From assembly GCA_946004305.1 (NCBI GenBank), contig CAMFZJ010000055.1:1-8875 (forward strand): a DNA stretch of 8,875 nucleotides. Direction: 5' to 3'. Each line of letters begins with the position of its first letter. Positions within the stretch are counted from its first letter, which is position 1. This document shows, piece after piece, positions 6,119 to 8,875 of this stretch. The position numbers were made by a program, and so were the translations under genes. Origin of the DNA: an uncultured Clostridia bacterium (GTDB taxonomy: Bacteria > Bacillota > Clostridia > Oscillospirales > Acutalibacteraceae). The notes under the pieces were generated by a model that was given only the letters and a program-made list of their open reading frames with translations, ran no database searches and was not told where the DNA came from.

Positions 6119-8356
6119 TTGGCTAAGAAAAAGAAAACAACAAAATCCCCTAAACTACCGGCAGTAAACGGAGTAATAGAAGGAGCAGGGGAAGTAGTAG
6201 AACAGCATATCGTATCAACAATTCAGGATAACTATATGCCCTATGCAATGAGTGTAATACTATCACGAGCTATTCCCGAAATAGACGGCTTTAAGCCATC
6301 TCACAGAAAGCTCTTATATACAATGTATAAAATGGGACTTCTCACAGGAGCACGAACAAAATCAGCAAATATCGTTGGTGCAACAATGAAGCTGAACCCC
6401 CACGGTGACGCCGCGATTTATGATACAATGGTACGTCTTTCAAGAGGCTATGAAGCTCTTTTGCATCCATATGTGGATTCAAAGGGTAACTTTGGTAAGT
6501 TCTATAGCCGTGATATGGCATGGGCAGCTTCAAGATATACAGAAGCAAAACTTGATAAGCTTTGTTCTGAGCTTTTCAAGGATATTGATAAGGATACTGT
6601 AGATTTTGTAGACAACTACGATAATACAATGAAAGAGCCAACCTTGCTCCCGGCTACATTTCCTTCAGTCCTTGTAAATGCAAACACAGGTATTGCCGTA
6701 GGTATGGCTTCAAATATTTGCTCTTTTAGTTTAAAGGAAGTCTGTGAAACTACAGCAGCCTTAATCCGAGATCCTGACCACGATATTATGTCCACATTAC
6801 CTGCACCTGATTTTTCAGGAGGTGCAACAATTGTCTATGACGAAGAAGTAATGAAAAAGGTATATGATACAGGACGTGGCAGTATCAAGCTTCGCTCAAC
6901 CTATGAGTATGACAAATCTGCAAACTGCATTGATATATTAAGTATTCCAAATACTACAACAAGCGAACAGATTATTGATAAGGTTATCGACCTTGTAAAA
7001 GCCGGAAAGGTTAAGGAAATTTCAGACATAAGAGATGAAACAGGACTTGAAGGCTTAAAAATCACAATTGACCTGAAGCGTGGGGTAGACCCTGATAAGC
7101 TTATGCGAAAGCTTTTCAAAATGACTACCCTTGAAGACAGCTATGCCTGTAACTTTAATGTGCTAATTGGCGGTGTACCAATGGTTCTGGGAGTAAAACA
7201 GCTCTTAAACGAATGGATTGCTTTCAGAATTGAGTGTGTAAGACGCAGAACATATTTTGATTTAAACAAAAAGAAAGAAAAACTCCACCTGCTTAAAGGA
7301 CTTGAAAAAATCCTTCTTGATATTGACAAAGCCATTAAAATCGTAAGAGAAACCGAGGAAGAATCAGAGGTTGTACCAAATCTTATGATTGGCTTTGGTA
7401 TTGATGAAGTCCAGGCTGAGTATGTAGCTGAAATTAAGCTCCGTCATTTAAACCGTGAGTATATCGTAAAACGCTTGCAGGACGTTGAAGACCTTGAAGC
7501 AGAAATTGCAGATTTAGAGGCAATTCTTTCCAGCAAATCACGAGTAAAAACTATTATTGTTCGTGAGCTTAAAGAGGTTGGAGAAAAGTATGGTCAGCCG
7601 AGAAAGAGTCTTATTCTCTATAATGATGAGGCAAGCGATGAGGAAGAAGATGAGGAAATCCCTGATTATCCTGTAAATCTTTTCTTTACTCAGGATGGCT
7701 ATTTCAAAAAAATCACTCCTCTGTCCCTGCGAATGGGCGGTGAGCAAAAGCTTAAAGACGGGGACAAAATAGTTGAAGCAATAGAATTTACAAATAATTG
7801 CGACATTCTTTTCTTCACTAACAAGTGTCAGTGCTATAAAGCAAAAGCCTATGAATTTGCCGATACAAAGGCAAGCGTACTGGGTGAATATATCCCTGCT
7901 AAGCTCCATATGGAGGAGGGAGAAACTGCTGTTAAAATGGTAGTAACAAAAGATTACAAAGGATTTTTACTTTTTGGCTTTGAAAACGGTAAAATAGCAA
8001 AGGTTCCTCTTGAGTCCTTTGCCACAAAAACCAACCGTAAAAAGCTTACCAAAGCTTACTCCGATAAATCCCCTCTTGTTGATATTGCCTTCTCATCAGA
8101 GGACAAGGAGTTTGTAATATCCTCCTCATCAGGCAGAATGTTACTAATCCATTCAGGTTTACTTAACCTGAAAACTTCACGCTCAACTCAGGGTGTAGCA
8201 GTCCTTAAACTTAAAAAAGGACACAGACTGTTTTCAATTAAAGAATATGTTGAAGGAACCTTCAGCAAGCCTTCAAGGTACAGAACACGTAACCTGCCTG
8301 CACTGGGTGCTTTGCCTTCACCTGATGATAACAGTGAACAGCTCTCTATAATTTAA
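6119..8356 (+). CDS. Type IIA topoisomerase A subunit, ParC/GyrA-like (divergent)
   Basis: This is the DNA cleavage and rejoining subunit that partners the preceding gene. In the 745-residue protein the winged-helix DNA gate includes GFKPSHRKLLY (57-67) and NPHGDAAIYD (93-102), and catalytic tyrosine Y140 lies in SRYTEAKL with R139 before it. A tower/coiled-coil domain fills about 210-500, with helices around 376-410 and 440-490. An acidic linker (503-513) precedes a C-terminal DNA-wrapping domain with several beta-blade-like repeats (about 518-710) and a short polar tail. The canonical GyrA box (QRRGGKG type) is missing; the nearest stretch is LRMGGEQ (537-543). Length is ParC-like. TTG 6119 is the start, with AAGGTGAT at 6108-6115 a few bases upstream. 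A 33-base gap separates it from the B-subunit gene. The position matching E. coli GyrA Ser83 is alanine (A98). Confidence 0.9.
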   Translation: MAKKKKTTKSPKLPAVNGVIEGAGEVVEQHIVSTIQDNYMPYAMSVILSRAIPEIDGFKPSHRKLLYTMYKMGLLTGARTKSANIVGATMKLNPHGDAAIYDTMVRLSRGYEALLHPYVDSKGNFGKFYSRDMAWAASRYTEAKLDKLCSELFKDIDKDTVDFVDNYDNTMKEPTLLPATFPSVLVNANTGIAVGMASNICSFSLKEVCETTAALIRDPDHDIMSTLPAPDFSGGATIVYDEEVMKKVYDTGRGSIKLRSTYEYDKSANCIDILSIPNTTTSEQIIDKVIDLVKAGKVKEISDIRDETGLEGLKITIDLKRGVDPDKLMRKLFKMTTLEDSYACNFNVLIGGVPMVLGVKQLLNEWIAFRIECVRRRTYFDLNKKKEKLHLLKGLEKILLDIDKAIKIVRETEEESEVVPNLMIGFGIDEVQAEYVAEIKLRHLNREYIVKRLQDVEDLEAEIADLEAILSSKSRVKTIIVRELKEVGEKYGQPRKSLILYNDEASDEEEDEEIPDYPVNLFFTQDGYFKKITPLSLRMGGEQKLKDGDKIVEAIEFTNNCDILFFTNKCQCYKAKAYEFADTKASVLGEYIPAKLHMEEGETAVKMVVTKDYKGFLLFGFENGKIAKVPLESFATKTNRKKLTKAYSDKSPLVDIAFSSEDKEFVISSSSGRMLLIHSGLLNLKTSRSTQGVAVLKLKKGHRLFSIKEYVEGTFSKPSRYRTRNLPALGALPSPDDNSEQLSII

Positions 8357-8394
8357 CCTATATAATTAAATTTAAGGGTTTTTAAATAAAACAC

Positions 8395-8423
8395 TTGCAA
8401 AATTATTTGTTATGTGTTATTAT
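8395..8423 (+). promoter_or_regulatory. Extended -10 promoter of secG
   Basis: TTGCAA (8395-8400) and TATTAT (8418-8423) are 17 bases apart, and a TGT triplet (8415-8417) gives the TGn extended -10 element. Transcription would start near 8430, giving a leader of about 44 bases. No clear terminator lies between the topoisomerase stop at 8356 and this site, so some read-through into secG is also possible. Confidence 0.6.
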
Positions 8424-8473
8424 ATTAAGGCTTGATAAAAAATAACTATAATTAGTTGAAAGGATCGATATAT

Positions 8474-8725
8474 ATGGGAATTTGGGGTATAATTTTAGGC
8501 GCAGTCCTTATTATTATGTCTATAGCAATTATTGTTGCAATTATTTTACAGGAAGGTAATCAGCAGGGCGTTGGCGTAGTAACCGGCGGTGCGGATTCTT
8601 TCTTCTCAAAGAATAAGGCTCGTTCAATTGACGCAAAGCTTGCTAAGTGGACAAAGGTTATCGCAGCCATTTTCGTAATCTGCGTAATCGCACTTAATGC
8701 ATTAGAGCGTTTTGGTGTTCTTTAA
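8474..8725 (+). CDS. secG: Protein translocase subunit SecG
   Basis: SecG is the small membrane subunit of the SecYEG translocon and assists preprotein movement across the cytoplasmic membrane. The 83-residue protein has two hydrophobic segments, about residues 5-26 and 61-77. A polar cytoplasmic loop joins them and carries the family signature LQEGNQQGVG (25-34), TGGADSFFSKNKARSIDAKLAKWTK being the expected clostridial continuation (37-61). The start is ATG 8474, because AAAGGAT at 8459-8465 sits about eight bases upstream. A TTG at 8456 would add six residues but overlaps that binding site. It is transcribed from its own promoter and ends at a strong terminator. In Firmicutes secG is commonly followed by rnr and smpB, which may lie beyond the window. 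Confidence 0.93.
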   Translation: MGIWGIILGAVLIIMSIAIIVAIILQEGNQQGVGVVTGGADSFFSKNKARSIDAKLAKWTKVIAAIFVICVIALNALERFGVL

Positions 8726-8764
8726 TATAAGAACAGTTCTATTTTACAAAAATAAAGCATAATT

Positions 8765-8797
8765 ATAGACCATAGGACAACCTATGGTCTATTTTTT
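8765..8797 (+). terminator. Rho-independent terminator after secG
   Basis: A perfect 12-bp stem ATAGACCATAGG (8765-8776) and CCTATGGTCTAT (8781-8792) closes an ACAA loop and runs into six T residues (8792-8797). It is 39 bases past the secG stop and ends the secG transcript. The opposite side has only a broken A-rich tract, so efficient action on opposing transcripts is less certain. Confidence 0.92.
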
Positions 8798-8798
8798 A

Positions 8799-8875
8799 CT
8801 TTATAGGAAATTCCTCGAAGACGGTCGGGCAAAAAAGGTTTGGAAATATCAGCCTTTCTTCTCGAAATGGGTGTC
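8799..8875. other. Unassigned sequence at the right edge
   Basis: These 77 bases follow the secG terminator and look less AT-rich than the other intergenic stretches, with GACGGTCGGGC and GAAATGGGTGTC blocks. Open frames exist on both strands but none has a start codon with a ribosome binding site inside the window. It could be the edge of a gene, an intergenic repeat or a mobile element. Nothing here allows a choice. Confidence 0.3.

Noticed and set aside
7538..7909. 123-codon - strand open frame inside the topoisomerase A gene
   Set aside because: It lies wholly within a well-supported + strand gene, has no family resemblance, and is explained as a shadow frame.
8456..8473. TTG start for SecG giving six extra residues
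   Set aside because: It overlaps the ribosome binding site AAAGGAT that serves ATG 8474, and SecG proteins normally begin just before the first membrane segment.
1..8875. CRISPR array, tRNA or rRNA genes, transposase
   Set aside because: No regularly spaced long repeats, no cloverleaf-type sequence, and no recombinase or transposase motifs were found on either strand.

Overview
The window looks like chromosome from a low-GC Gram-positive anaerobe of the class Clostridia, most likely near Ruminococcus/Oscillospiraceae. This is inferred from the AT-rich sequence, strong GGAGG-type ribosome binding sites, frequent GTG/TTG starts, simple hairpin-plus-T terminators, and the clostridial look of the PyrE, short RadC/JAB, divergent GyrB/GyrA-like and SecG proteins. 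All supported genes lie on the + strand.

Layout. Bases 1-82 hold the 3' end of an unrecognised gene. Bases 83-430 carry no convincing intact gene, but they contain a near-consensus sigma-A promoter (112-140) and a strong intrinsic terminator (385-429). Together these delimit a possible non-coding transcript of about 270 nt with several hairpins and two pairs of TGACAACA boxes. An AT-rich stretch (421-669) with a 14-bp perfect palindrome leads into pyrE. From pyrE the genes run radC-like, uvrB, parE/gyrB-like and parC/gyrA-like, with gaps of 39, 59, -1 and 33 bases and no terminator visible between them, so one operon is likely. A good extended -10 promoter then precedes secG. secG ends at a textbook 12-bp terminator (8765-8797), followed by 77 bases of unassigned sequence.

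How the genes relate. PyrE makes orotidine monophosphate for pyrimidine synthesis. UvrB is the damage-verifying helicase of nucleotide excision repair. The two topoisomerase genes encode the ATPase/TOPRIM and the cleavage subunits of one type IIA enzyme, distinct in motif detail from canonical gyrase and topoisomerase IV. The RadC-like protein is a JAMM-fold protein of unsettled role. The middle of the operon is therefore a DNA repair and topology block fused to a nucleotide gene. SecG is a membrane subunit of the Sec translocon, with its own promoter.

Most of the window is ordinary housekeeping sequence. The parts that merit a second look are the promoter-terminator unit upstream of pyrE with its repeated boxes, the altered active-site motifs of the RadC-like and ParE-like proteins, and the natural alanine at the quinolone-contact position of the ParC-like protein.
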